Assembly: GCA_963678675.1 (NCBI GenBank)
Contig: OY783192.1
Location: 16,327,005-16,391,004, forward strand
Direction of reading: 5' to 3'
From: Xiphydria camelus
Taxonomy: Eukaryota; Arthropoda; Insecta; Hymenoptera; Xiphydriidae
DNA: 64,000 nt
The notes beneath the pieces are model-generated. The model made no database searches. It worked only from the letters and a program-made list of their open reading frames with translations, and was not told the origin of the DNA. This document shows, piece by piece, positions 21,600 to 33,606 of this stretch; position 1 is the first letter of the stretch, and every line of letters starts with the position of its first letter. Both the position numbers and the translations under genes were made by a program.

Positions 21600-22590
21600 T
21601 ATTACGTGACTATTGATTTCATAATAAGGTGTATTAATTATAAGATAGAGATAATATTCATTAGGACTCATTCGCTATTCTTACTTAAACTAAGTCTGTT
21701 ATTTTTTAGGAATCACATAATACATTGTAATTGAAAAATGAATAGTTTTCCATACAATTCAATTCTTCATGTAACACACATCGATAATATATATTATAAA
21801 ATTGGAGGAGGCAATACAAAATTATAACTTTCCCTTACTATAGAAATTTTAATGTTTATATCATTATATATACATATGCTATTATTCCAGTTTCTTACAT
21901 TCATATACAAAGAAAATTCAGCGTTTTGCGTCTTGTCTTCTTTTCTGAGTGCTTATATGTATACATATACATATTGTGTATTTGGTGTGCGTCGCTTATT
22001 AATTCTAAGACAGATATTCTATATTAATAAATGTCGTATACTTTGGACATTTAACTGTAATTAATTTCGCGCAATTTGAAAAATGTTCAAACTCCATTGT
22101 ATATCCAAACTACGTAAATAAGGCTGAGTTGTATGCAAATAGCTCTATCTGCTTAAAAGTTATCGCATAAAAATTTTGAACTTTTGCAGATAACATCTTA
22201 AAAAATTATCTAATCAGGATCAAATTCTATAGTGTATAAAGCAACCAAGTCACCACCTATTTTTACAGAATTTCAAATAAAATGTATAAAATCCTTTTGA
22301 CAAAAATATAATAGCAGGAAATTATAAAGAAAGTTTGATTACATTATTAAAATGTGAATGTTTTTAAAATAAGTTGTTCATGGACGGTTGGACGGATAAA
22401 CAAATATTATAAGTATCCAAAGGACACTAATAGAAATATATTTATACGTGCATCGTGTGATACGTAATAAGAAAGTATTCAAAACTACGCGCTAAAAGCA
22501 TGTCATAAGAAGTAAACCAATATATTCTGAAAATTTAGTATCATCTAATCCATATTTATTCTACTGTTAGTACATCCTACAACGTTGCCA
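21600..22590. other. Harbinger-2 internal, no gene seen
   Basis: AT-rich sequence where the DNA-binding domain exon of the accessory gene would be expected. I find no frame with a MADF or Myb-like domain. Confidence 0.4.
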
Positions 22591-22699
22591 AGCGTTAACC
22601 ACTCGCAAAAGAAACGTATACGTTTCTAGTTACGAGTACTCGCAACTCCCGCTCGAGAAAGCCACTGCGAAGGCCACTTCGAAACGTATACGTATCTTA

Positions 22700-24312
22700 A
22701 GGTACGTACAAACCGGGCAACAAAGTGTTGGCAACATGTTGGCAACACGTCGATATCGGTGTTGGCAACATGTTGGCAACTCGTCGGTGGATACTCGTCG
22801 ACAGCGTAGCAGTACAGACCAGCCAACAAATGTTGGCAACATGTTGGCAACACGTTCATCCCCACGTGTCTCCCGTCGACTAGCAACAGCGGGCGGTATG
22901 ACATCAAAGAGAATGGTCGCCTGTTGCTGGTATCCGTGTTTCCCATTTCAAATGGGAAAAGTTGACAACATCCTCGCAACATCCACGCAAAAGGGACGGA
23001 ATTTCAGAAAGTCGATTCATACCTCTTTTAATACTTTTAATAGCACATCGATCATAAATAACTCTCCGCGACTATAATATAATTTTTATTGGATTCCTCG
23101 TCTGCTCAGCTACTCCCGCCGTCGCCGCCGCTACGCAAATTTCTTGACAGGATCGTCGCCGCGGCGACGGTAAATTTTCCGACCCACGCACGAAAGTGGT
23201 TAATCGCGTCATCGGCACGGTATGTCAAAATACTGACTGGATCAAATCCTTTCCTTCTCCTTTTTTATTATTATATATTATTATATAAAATAGTTTTTTA
23301 ATAAATGCGTGGATAAAACCATGTCGCCGAAAACCCCGGCGACCTTGGGACCCGATGCGCGGAGCCAGGTACTTACCCCCCGGGGGTTGGGGAGCAAAGC
23401 TAGTACATACAAATAAATATACTACCGCCCACTTGACACGGCCCGGCAGGGACCACATGTGGCAGGGACCGTCGCGGACGGGGTTCAACGCTTCCGATCC
23501 TTTCCGTCAAACGACGGGACAGTCATAAAGACTAGAGTCTGTTTTCCGTCGCACACCCTTTCCGGAAAAGGTTAATTAACGGACGAATCGAAATAAGCCG
23601 TTTCCCGCAATATCTATTCTAATAAACAATGTTCCGTCTTTGCGCGACGGACTACGCGCCAAATTAATCTTGCGTGGTGGGTTTAGGATAAATAAAATTA
23701 TACCAATTGGTAAGGGAAAACAAACAATGCATTAACTTTATTTGCGAACTGTTCCGGTCGCTCGCAAGTTTTCAAACTAACTGGTCGCTCTTCGACCCTG
23801 TGGTAATGAGGAACTTTCCCGGATCTAATTTATGGCTTTAACGGCCCGAGGAGTGTCGAATTTCTCCCTCACGCCGGTCTACGGACGAAATGCGAAGAGC
23901 ATTTGAGCGAATATACGACAGACAATTTATTAATAATTTATTAATCCATAGTGGTCACACGGAGTCCAGTGGACCCCATGCTAATAAAATATACATTTTT
24001 CTCATGAAAACAGTTTTTTCACTTTATTTTATACGTTCAAAACCGACCTATTTGATTGTACGAGTTTCATGAAAATTAATATCTTGAAACTGTAAAATAA
24101 ATATACCTTTGTCGAAGCTCGTTGTAATACTGTATCCAGATACGAGTTGATGTTGGCAACATCTATGTTGCCAACTTGTTCCGCCTGTTGCCAACCTGTT
24201 GCCAACGTGTTGCCAACATGTTGCCAACATGTCACCAACATGTTGCCAACATGTTACCAACATATGTTGCCAACATGTTGCCAACACTTTGTTGGCCGGT
24301 TTGTACGTACCT
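22700..24312. mobile_element. TTA-flanked element with GTTGGCAAC arrays
   Basis: 1613 bp, termini AGGTACGTACAAACCGG and CCGGTTTGTACGTACCT, flanked by TTA on both sides (22697-22699, 24313-24315), the preferred PIF/Harbinger target. Each end continues into an array of the palindromic unit TGTTGGCAACA: about seven units at 22720-22855 and, in the complementary strand, nine or more at 24150-24295, with variants such as TGTCACCAACA. The interior is mixed: a GC-rich palindrome GTCGCCGCGGCGAC near 23155, and unclassified GC-rich sequence at 23320-23540. No transposase. Inserted in Harbinger-2, so younger than it. Confidence 0.85.
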
Positions 24313-24414
24313 TTAGACCGCTCGCAACGTGCGTGCACGCAACTTTGCGAGTGATTCGAGAAAGGGGCCCCTGAGCGGTAGCGGTTTATGCTCGATCTGC
24401 TGAATGCAACCAAT

Positions 24415-26926
24415 AGGTTCGTTCGCACAGCAGTCACAAACCGTTGGCAATTGGACGACGCATGCGCAGTTCGTTAAAAGCGTTCGCACAGGAGCAAACC
24501 CAAACTGCTGATCGAAAGTTAGGTGTTCGTACAGAAAAAATCAGGAGTCAGAACCCGATTTCCAACCGTCAGAAAAATCCGCTGACTCACCAAATTTTTG
24601 GTTTAGAGTCTGCGCAGTGCGTGCTCCTTGTTTCTGTTTGTGTCTAACCTCAACTTTATGCATTTTCTTCACTGATCTATGCTGTGCATCGGTTGACGGT
24701 TTTATGATAGTAACAGTAGGTTATGTGAAAAATTTCACGTGTAAAATTGCATGATTAGGGTAAACGGGGTAAACCATCCAGTTATTGGACACTGCACTTA
24801 TTGGACAGTCTGATTTAAATTTAAAAAAAACAAGATTTCTAGTTTTTACTTAAATAAATATTATCAAAACCGTACCTGGCTTATTAATTCTTGACTGTCC
24901 AATAACTAAGTTTTTGACTTTATCCCAGTTTTTTATTGTTGAAAATTATATTCTTTCAAACTTAAAATTGTAAGTTACTAGAATGTAAAGCCAATATATT
25001 TTCAATTAAAACAAGCCACTACTCATATCTCTAGGTAGAAAAATATCTTCTTAACACAGTCTCAAATGTTGTTAAATGCTTAAGTCCGAACGCGTCGCTA
25101 CTTCTCCTTATAAACGAATTAAATAGCCAACGGTTGGTGGTGATTTCGATGATGCGTGATTAATTAGGAACCGTCCCGCAATTAGCCTTCCAGGAAAGAT
25201 ACAGGACTGCCAGCGCATTCACAGTCCCTGTGTTTGACCTTAATAGAGATACTTACATAGTAGTAATAAAATATATTAGAGTAATAATTATTTACCCTAC
25301 TGAAAAATTTCATGTGTAAGATTGTATGATTAATCGTATGTTAAATTTCGCGATAAATATTATGTCAAATTATATGTTAAATTACATGTTAAATCACATG
25401 TTAAGTTACATGTTAAATTGTATGGTAAATCCCATGTAAAAATCAATCAACTTTCACATGCTATTTAACACTCTATGTAATACGTGATTTAACACATTTT
25501 GTCAGACCTTTCTTAATATTCTGTTATAATTTTTTCTGTTAGACAAATTTTACGTTAACATCTGTTTTTGATAAATTTATTAGTACAATTTTTATTTACT
25601 ATGGAACAATTAATTTATCAGCCAGATTAAAAAAAGTAATATACACACAAAGAGATGCAGAAAATAACAAACATAATGTTATAGGCTAAAAGGAACATCG
25701 TAAGTAAAAAATATAAGTAGACAAAGAGATTAAAGTATGTATAAATATCACCAGAATATAGATGACAGAAAAACGCGATATGAGCCGTTGAAAACCAGAA
25801 TGGTGTAAGTCACATTTCATGTAAGCTGAGATTATTTGAGTGCAAAGTTAAACACAATTTGAAAAATCTGTCTAGATGATACAAACAGATATTTTAAATG
25901 GTACATATGTTTTATATCATCTAGACAGATTTTTCAAATTGTACTTAACTTTGCAGTCAAATAATCTCAGCTTACATGAAATGTGACTTACACTATTCTG
26001 GTTTTCAACGGCTCATATGTAAAAGAATATAAAAGGAACAATATCGTGCAGAACGTTATCGTAGAAATTGCATGGCCAATGCACTGGAGAAAACTTGCAC
26101 ACTGCTTTCAAATGGTAGATATCGTTGTCGAAATCTTCAGGAAATGTGGAGCCAAATCTTCAATGACGACTGGATTGCTCTGCATGGTCGGTCCTGCGAT
26201 GTAGCCTGTGCTCTTATACTCCTTTCTCTGATCTGAAATACAAATTCGATATAATACTCCTCATAAAATATTAATTTTTTTTTCGCTGACTACTGTTAAA
26301 CTCAGGGATGTTACTCACTCGATAGCCCAGCTGTCGCGCCGACCAATGCCTCCAGTCTCCTTTCCATGTTGCTTCGCCTCCGAGGCGATGAAATATCTGG
26401 CCTTCCTGAAGCTCGCGTACATCCTCCAGTCAATTCTTTCATTTTGGCTGAATCGATGAAGCTAATCTGCAACATGATGAAAGACGAGCACATGAAACGA
26501 TAAAGAAACTCATTCATCTATCTGCCCCTCCTGCAAATAATTTCATTACATTAATTATTAATACTTACCCTTTTATGCAGGCAGCTGGATAATCCTTATT
26601 TTCCGCTTGTAAGTCCTTATTCCAAAGATCTTGCCCCGAATGTTTTAATTAATAACACGCGTTAACGTTAAACGCTGACGAACGAATCACATGCGAATCG
26701 AACTGACAGCTCGCAGACGCTCGCCTTCTTCCGTGGTGTCGATGGAGGTTATGTCACGATATGTAAAGTATAAAGTCAACAAGTTCACGCCAGGTGGCAG
26801 ATAAATCGCTGAAAATCGCCGTTCGCAGAGCACAAAATCAGAATTCAGTTGGAAATCGGTTTTCAACCGCACATGCGCAGAAAAAAATTTCCAACCAGTC
26901 ACAAACTGCGCTGTGCGAACGAACCT
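24415..26926. mobile_element. Non-autonomous element D with AGGTTCGTTCGCACAGC ends
   Basis: 2512 bp, inverted termini AGGTTCGTTCGCACAGC, target duplication AAT (24412-24414, 26927-26929). The subterminal regions repeat GTCAGAA and CTGACTC motifs. Inside are a run of a roughly 14 bp repeat (ACATGTTAAATT variants, 25340-25440) and a long palindrome. Short frames (25983-26204 +, 26517-26311 -) have no domain I recognise. The three-base AT-rich duplication suggests PIF/Harbinger-type mobilisation. Confidence 0.75.
25778..26018. mobile_element. Near-perfect palindromic MITE inside element D
   Basis: 241 bp hairpin: ATATGAGCCGTTGAAAACCA at the left faces its complement at the right; the arms also share TAAGCTGAGATTATTTGA and GTCTAGATGATA. 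Loop of about 35 bp. Only a few mismatches between arms. Confidence 0.8.
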
Positions 26927-27530
26927 AATAGGTTTGTTCCTGCAGAGAATCCGTGACTAATCCCTGACAGTTGGGGCCGGTTCTTTATTCGCTGACTGCC
27001 TGTTAGTTGATTTGACATCTCTGTTAAAGTTAAATTAAGCGTCCCCCACCACGATTTGTTTGTACAGCGTCGCGCAGTATAACCGTATGAACTTGTGATG
27101 CACGCGGTTATATTTGAATCGTATGTACCTATGCAAACATCTATAACCTATAGAAATGGATGAGTTCCACGGAGATTTATTTTTAAATAATGAAGGCGAC
27201 GGTGATAATGGTTTGCCTCGCCGCACGCATCGAATTTGTGAACCAAAGAATGATTTCGAACAATTAAATGAGGTTCAATTTAAATTGCGTTATCGCTTAT
27301 CCAAACGGGCTTTCCTGGTGGTTCTGGAAAGAATTGGATTTACCTTGCTGGGACTATTGCATGGGTAATTACTTAATAATATAATAGTGAAATATACTGG
27401 AGTCTAAATATTTAGAAACTGTAAGAAGTTAATGTAAATATTTATAACGATTATGTTAACAGGAATCAAAGGATTTCTCCAGTGGTCCAGTTACTTGTTG
27501 CCTTACGATTTTATGCAACAGGGTCATATC

Positions 27531-27759
27531 TGTTGTAAATAGGCCTTAAGCCTCGTTAGTTGGGTGGACATGCAGCAGAGTGCGTCTCTAGCGGTTGAGT
27601 GTGCGTCTCTATATAAGCATTTTGTACTCGCAGACTTCCTGCTGTTTGCCCGAGCTCGCGCTGCCATGCGGTCACCATACTTTTCTACTCTTGCAATAAA
27701 TCCGTTGTTAAGTATCATTTAACCACTGCAATCGTTATTTGAATAACCAAAACCCAACA
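27531..27759 (+). repeat. Copia 5' LTR
   Basis: 229 bp. Contains a TATATAAG box at about 27610 and AATAAA near 27697. The other LTR has TAGATAAG at the equivalent place, the single difference between them. Confidence 0.95.
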
Positions 27760-27773
27760 GGTTATGGGCCCAG
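27760..27773 (+). promoter_or_regulatory. Primer-binding site matching the anticodon arm of initiator Met tRNA
   Basis: GGTTATGGGCCCAG directly follows the 5' LTR. Its complement CTGGGCCCATAACC is the anticodon stem-loop of initiator methionine tRNA, so priming would use a tRNA cut in the anticodon loop, as known for Drosophila copia, not the usual 3' CCA end. Confidence 0.8.
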
Positions 27774-27899
27774 ATATACGAGTGAAGTTATATTTTTGAG
27801 TTTTAACGCGTTCTTTCGTTTTCTTTTCTTCGGGAAACAAATTCGCGAAGTAAAGTGTCGATCTAGCCCGCCACGTGCAATAGTGCAATAAGGATCGAG

Positions 27900-30800
27900 A
27901 TGGACAACGAGATTTTGAGGATCAAGAAATTGGATGGGCTCGAGAACTGGGGAACGTGAAAATTCCAGGTGAGAGTCCTCGTCAACGCGCATGGAGCAAT
28001 GGAGGTTATGACCGGCGAGTCAAGGAAACCGGCATTGGAAAACCAAGGCGCGGCAGCAACCGGGGAGCAGCAAAAAGTACTCAAGGAGTGGAAGAAGCTT
28101 GATAGCTTGGCACAAAAGACGATTGTGACTACGGTGAGTCAACAACCTCTAATTCACATAATGAACTGTCAATCCGCAAAAGAAATGTGGGATACACTGC
28201 ACGAGATCTACGAAAGCAAAAACGAGACATCCAAGCATATTTTACAACAAAAATGGTATTCGATGACCAAGGACGCTGAGGATGATATTTCTTTGCATAT
28301 CGCAAAAATAAAAGATCTCGCCTGTAGACTGAGTGTGCTTGGAGAGCCAGTGTCAGATAGTATGACGATGACTAAAATTTTGATGACTCTTCCGGCTTCC
28401 TATAAGTATTTTGCCACAGCGTGGGAGTCGACGCCTTTGGATCAGCGCACTCTCCCAAATCTAGTTTCTAGGCTTACTCTCGAAGAACTTCGTATGGACT
28501 CGGATGAGGGTAAGCACAGCAGCGCTTTCTCGATGAAAGCAGAGAAGAACCTTGGTGCGAAGGCCAAGAAGGATCAAAAATCTGGAAAGTGTTTCAAGTG
28601 CGGGAAAGTAGGACACTGGAAAAGAGACTGTCGCTCGAAGGGTCAAGCGAGGTCTAATGGTTTTTTCGAATCAAGAGGAAGTGCTTTTGTCGGCGGGATT
28701 ATTTCAGCACGGGCGCTGAGCTCCGAAAAGGCTCCGGAGGATTGGTATCTCGATTCTGGCGCCAGTCAGCATATGTCTCCAGTGTACAGCGCTTTCGTCA
28801 AGTACCGAAAATTAGCCTCTCCAGTATCGGTGAAAGTTGGCAACGGCGAAATCATCCAGGGAGAAGGAGTGGGAGAAATTGACATTCTCTCTTCGAACGA
28901 CTCTAAATGGGATCGAAATCACCTCGTTCCTGTACTGTATGTGCCCAAACTAAAGTACAATTTATTTTCCATGTCATCAGCTCTCGACAAAGGACTCGAG
29001 CTCTCATCCGACAACTTGAAATGTAAATTACTAAAAAAGGGGAAGATCGTTGCAGTGGGAGATAGGTCCGGAGATCTCTACAAGATGCGCTTCAAATTCT
29101 ACAATCAGGATCGCAGAGGAAACTCCGAATCGATGGAGGCCCACGTCAGCCAGAGTGAGAATTCGCTGAAAATTTGGCACGAGCGCCTCGCTCATCAAAA
29201 CACCCACCATGTTTCGGAAATCCTGAGGAGTTGGAACATCGAAACCAAGCCAGTGAAAAAATGGCACTGCGATGGGTGCTCGCTAGGAAAGATGACCCGG
29301 ATGCCGTTCCCGAATAGCCAGACTTCATCGAAGAAGCCTGGGGACCTGATCCATGCAGACTTGTGTGGACCCATGGAGCATCTTTCGTTTGGAAAATCTA
29401 GATATTTTTTCCTCCTAAAGGATGACTTTTCGCACTACAAATTCGTGTTCTTTCTAAGCCAAAAGTTTGAGGTTAAAGGATACTTTCAAGATTTTCTGAG
29501 GACATCGGAGAATCAGCTGGGAAGAAAAATTAAAGCTCTAAGGACGGATAATGGGCTGGAATTCGTCAACGAGGAAATGCGAAGCCTTACGACCAGGAAC
29601 GGAATAAAGCACGAGACAAGTACTCCATACACACCGGAACAAAATGGAGCCATTGAACGTGAGAACCGAACAGTCATTGAAGCAGCACGGAGTATGCTGC
29701 ATGCAAAGAAAATGAATCTCGAACTGTGGGCCGAGGCAGTTCATACGGCTTGCTACGTACTCAACAGGACTGGCACAAGCAGCGCAAAAGGAAAGACGCC
29801 GTACGAGTTATGGTTTGGTGAGAAACCGAGGAATCTTCATTTCAGAGTTTTCGGCACGGAAGTTTATACTCACATCCCAAAGCAAAAAAGGACAAAATGG
29901 AGCCCGAAAGCCAAAAAAGGTGTCTTCGTTGGATACGATGACTGCACAAAGGGCTACAGGATCTGGTTTCCGCGAGAAGCAAAAATCGATACCTATCGGG
30001 ACGTTATTTTCTTGCCGGAGGAAAGAGAAGAAAACCCACAAGAAAATACAGTCACCGACAGCGTAGAAGAGGACAGTTTAGAGGATCGGACTGAATCGGA
30101 AAAGGAGAGCAGCGATGAAGAGGATTCTCAAGAGATACAGGAACTTCAAGAGGATCATAGGAACGCTCGACCTCCAGTACCTAATCAGAACAATCTTGAC
30201 GAAGACGTCATCGTGCAACCTCCGGAAACAAGCCGACTCCGACCCAGGGAGAGTTTGAGGAAACCGAAACGACTCGAGGGCTATCAGCTCGAGGATGAAG
30301 AATCGCTCCTAGCAGCAGGGCCGGACCCGAGCTCTTTCGAAGAAGCCATAAAAAGTGCCGAGCGAGACGCTTGGATGGATGCAATGTCCGAGGAAATGGA
30401 TTCATTAGTTAAAAACGAAACATGGACTTTGGTGAAGCCTCCGGCGGATGCAAAAATCCTTCCGAATCGCTGGGTCTACAAACTGAAACCAGCAATAGGC
30501 GATCGTGCAGCACGATACAAAGCCAGGTTAGTCGTGAAGGGTTTCTCTCAAAGGCCAGGTTTGGACTTCCAAGAGACATTCAGCCCTGTCGTACAGCATG
30601 GATCGATTAGATCAATTCTGGCGGTGGCTGCTTCATCAGAAATGCAGTTGCAGCAGTTCGATGTCAAGACAGCATTTCTGCACGGAGAAATAGACAGCGA
30701 AATTTATATTGCTCAACCCGAGGGATACGAGGATGAAACCAACAGAGTCTGTAAATTGAAAAAGTCCCTGTATGGTTTAAAACAGGCCGCTAGATGCTGG

Positions 30801-31916
30801 AATCAGAAATTCACAGACTGCTTGTTGAAGTTCAATTTAAAGGCGACATCGGCGGATTCATGTGTTTTCACATCCCACGAGGGTGGTGAATCGCTAATCC
30901 TCGCGATCTACATCGACGACGGTCTTGTTGCTTCCACGAGCGAGAAGAGAATCGACAAGCTCTTGAAGTACTTGGCGACCGTGGTCGAAATAACTATATC
31001 TCCATTAAATCAGTTTCTAGGTATGGAGATAAAACAATACGCAGATGGTTCAATCTTCGCAAACCAGGCGGCGTATGCTCAACGGGTACTCGATCGTTTC
31101 CGAATGAGTGAGGCGAATCCAGTCACCATACCAGCAGATCAACACACAGATCTGAGTCTGCAAACATCAGGGGACATGGCCAAGGAGGTAAACGTGCCCT
31201 ACAAGGAGGCGGTCGGCAGTCTTCTGTACCTGGCCATGGTCACACGACCAGACATTGCCTACGCAGTCAACGCAGTGAGTCAGTACGCAGAGTCACCAAA
31301 GAGTATTCATTGGAACGCGATTAAACGGATTCTGAAGTATGTTAAGGGTACAATCACCCATGGTATTTTCTTTCCTAAACAAAACGGAGTATCGAACTTG
31401 TACGCGTATAGCGATGCGGATTTTGCTGGGGATAAAATTTCGAGAAAAAGTACAACTGGTTACGTAATTCAGATTTCAAACGCGCCGGTCATTTGGGGTT
31501 CGCAAAAACAAAAGTCCGTAGCATTGTCAACAACCGAGTCCGAATATATCGCGGCTAGTCAAACAGCAAAAGAGCTGATTTGGATAACGAGACTGATAAA
31601 AGACTTAGTGAAACATGAACTGGATATTCCAACTATGTATATCGATAACCTGAGTACAATTAAGTTAGTTAAGAATCCAGAGTTTCATAAACGTACAAAG
31701 CATATAGATGTAAGGTATCATTTTATAAGGCAACATTTTGAAAGCAAAGATTTTGAGCTTCAATATATATGTACGAGCGAACAAAAGGCAGATATATTTA
31801 CGAAACCACTATGTAAATCAACTTTTGAGTATCTGCGGAAGAAAGTAAATGTATTGAGTGTGAATGAAGCGAACAGCATGTCAACCCAAAGTGGGAGTGT
31901 TGTAAATAGGCCTTAA
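27900..31916 (+). CDS. Copia Gag-Pol polyprotein, early in-frame stop
   Basis: The natural start is the ATG at 27900, but codon 20 is TGA (27957-27959); the frame is then open from there to 31916, with an internal ATG at 27969. Counting from that ATG: Gag, then a zinc knuckle CFKCGKVGHWKRDC (about residue 207), protease WYLDSGASQHM (259), integrase zinc-binding HHCC (403-440) and catalytic HADLCGP, RTDNGLEF and PYTPEQNGAIERE, an acidic linker, reverse transcriptase with DVKTAFLHGEI (898) and IYIDDGLV (980), and RNase H with YSDADFAGD and STTESEYIA. All catalytic motifs look intact over about 1,338 codons, a usual Copia length. The single stop may abolish Gag unless the second ATG is used. Confidence 0.93.
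31888..31897 (+). promoter_or_regulatory. Polypurine tract of Copia
   Basis: AAAGTGGGAG ends exactly at the 3' LTR; purine-rich (one T) and correctly placed for plus-strand DNA priming. Confidence 0.75.
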
Positions 31917-32126
31917 GCCTCGTTAGTTGGGTGGACATGCAGCAGAGTGCGTCTCTAGCGGTTGAGTGTGCGTCTCTAGATAAGCATTTTGTACTCGCAG
32001 ACTTCCTGCTGTTTGCCCGAGCTCGCGCTGCCATGCGGTCACCATACTTTTCTACTCTTGCAATAAATCCGTTGTTAAGTATCATTTAACCACTGCAATC
32101 GTTATTTGAATAACCAAAACCCAACA
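31898..32126 (+). repeat. Copia 3' LTR
   Basis: 229 bp, identical to the 5' LTR except G at 31979. Confidence 0.95.
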
Positions 32127-33087
32127 ATATCTTTTAACTGTTGGTGACTGCATAAATATTAGTAAAACTTCAACATGGAAAATTGTACATCGAGTTTCAC
32201 CACTAATTGCTGCCTTAAGGGCTGAATTCATCAGATTCCCAGCGACGATGGAGGAATTAAGATAAAGCCAAGCAGAAATGTTTGTGAGATCTGGTTTCCC
32301 ACGTGTAGCCGCCTATGTTGACGGACGACAAGTCCGAATTCAATCATATGGTGGGGAGTTTGCTGAATTATATCGTAATCGGCACGATTACTTTTCAATA
32401 AATATACAAGGAATGTGTAATGCTAGGCTCCAGTTTGTAGATTTCGTTGCTCGTTGGCCAGGCTCAACGCATGACTCTACAATATTTCAAGACTCGCGAA
32501 TAAATCACGATTTTCAGGAAGGAAGATTCGGTGATGCAATACTCCTTGGATATGCAGGGTATCCAGACCTCCCATATTTAATGACACCTCTTCAAAATCC
32601 TGAAACGCCTCAGGAACATTGTACAACGAGGCACAAATCAGAACACGCAACTGTATTGAGCGTTGATTTGGTGTATGGTCTCGAAGATTTGCAGTGGTGA
32701 AGATAGGATCTCGTTTTCACACACCAGAAAGGACTTTGCCAGTGATTGTTGCAACTGCTGTATTGCATAACATCGCCCTACAGGTTGATCTATTTGATTA
32801 TCCACTGGTTGATGTTCATGCATATGAAAGGATACATAATGATGTACAATTTGGGGATGGTGACACGGTTCGAAAACAACTAATAAATGGTTATTTTCAA
32901 CAGTAAGTATACTTTCCTTTTATTTTATATTATTTATCTCGTGAGCTTAAAAAAATTGTTTTTCATTTCATTGTATTTACAGGTTGATTTGAGGATAATA
33001 TTCAACTGTTTATTTCTAATTCGAGCAAGCCTGTCGAAGTTTTCCCTTTTGTAATGTCAGCGATAATTTTTTGTTGTATATTGTTAT

Positions 33088-33606
33088 CTAGTAGCAGAGG
33101 ATGTCTGTCGGACATCTGCAGGATGTCTGTATGTCTAGAAAGTGATATCTATATTTGGTATAAATGTGGTCGAAGTCTGGATGTACACAGCGCGTAGATG
33201 TCTGACAGATATCCTAGGTGGGCAAGAGTCGATATTCTGTGGTAAATATGGTGATTTCACAAAATATAAATTTAATAATATTAAAAAAAGGGATTACAAA
33301 GCACTAGAGGGTCTTCTCGTTTTATAATAAAATGCTAGCTGCTAATTCGTTTTAGAGTTTTTTATTAAAGAATGAGAAGACTAATATAGAGCTTTATAAT
33401 TAAGTTTGTTTAATAGTATTAACTCTTAATTTTAAACAATCATTATATTTACCACAGATTATCGATGCTTGTCAACTTGGGATATCTGTCAGACATCTAC
33501 GCGCTGTCTATATCTGGATTTCGACCACATTTATACCAAATATGGATGTCGTTTTCTGGGCATATGGACGTTTTGTTGATGTCTGGCGGGTGTCCTCTGC
33601 TACTAG
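33088..33606. mobile_element. ATGTC-rich MITE in Harbinger-1
   Basis: About 519 bp. Ends read CTAGTAGCAGAGGA and the complement TCCTCTGCTACTAG; the right terminus extends to GGG, giving CCCTAGTAGCAG, close to the CCCAGGTAGCAC of the GACGT family. The outer 150 bp at each end are filled with GATGTCTG/CAGACATC motifs in both orientations; the arms also share TTTGGTATAAATGTGGTCGA. No coding capacity. Confidence 0.75.

Larger units (their letters stand above)
18814..24370 (+). mobile_element. Harbinger-2, PIF/Harbinger transposon with intact transposase
   Basis: Termini GGGCCCCTTTCTCGAAC and the complement TTCGAGAAAGGGGCCC, flanked by CTG on both sides (18811-18813, 24371-24373). Subterminal regions carry five copies of AAACGTATACGT (18843, 18923, 18984 on the left; 22612 and 22682 on the right) and CCACTCGCAA motifs, plausible transposase binding sites. 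Gene order is typical of Harbinger: transposase on plus, accessory gene convergent on minus. A 1613 bp element is inserted near the right end, so the native length is about 3.9 kb. Confidence 0.85.
27531..32126 (+). mobile_element. Full-length Ty1/Copia LTR retrotransposon
   Basis: Two 229 bp LTRs (27531-27759, 31898-32126) flank one gag-pol frame; target duplication ATATC (27526-27530, 32127-32131). The LTRs start TGTTGTAAAT and end CCCAACA and differ at one position only (27612 T, 31979 G), so the insertion is young. Domain order protease, integrase, reverse transcriptase, RNase H identifies Copia. It lies in sense orientation inside a coding exon of the Harbinger-1 transposase. Confidence 0.97.
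27156..32906 (+). pseudogene. Harbinger-1 transposase, interrupted by Copia and mutated
   Basis: Exon 1 (27156-27364) encodes FKLRYRLSKRAFLVVLERIG. After a 98 bp intron, exon 2 starts at 27463 with SPVVQLLVALRFYATGSY, and there the Copia retrotransposon enters. The frame resumes after it at 32132 with LTVGDCINISKTS, then FPRVAAYVDGRQVRIQ (first Asp), DYFSINIQGMCNARLQFVDF, RWPGSTHDSTIF (second Asp), a shifted region with IRTRNCIER (Glu) and VIVATAVLHNIAL. Damage besides the insertion: TAA at 32263, a frameshift near 32617 and a TGA at 32664, right after the catalytic Glu region. It cannot make active enzyme. Confidence 0.9.

Noticed and set aside
22720..22855. CRISPR-like look of evenly spaced repeats
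   Set aside because: Units are 11 bp palindromes in tandem without unique spacers, mirrored at the other end of a TTA-flanked transposon in a eukaryotic genome.
22626..23077. Open frames over the GTTGGCAAC arrays on both strands
   Set aside because: Translation just repeats the array (NMLPTCCQH-like runs); frames exist on both strands because an 11 bp unit lacks stops.
27760..27773. Possible tRNA fragment
   Set aside because: Only the anticodon arm complement is present, directly after an LTR; it is a primer-binding site, not a tRNA gene.
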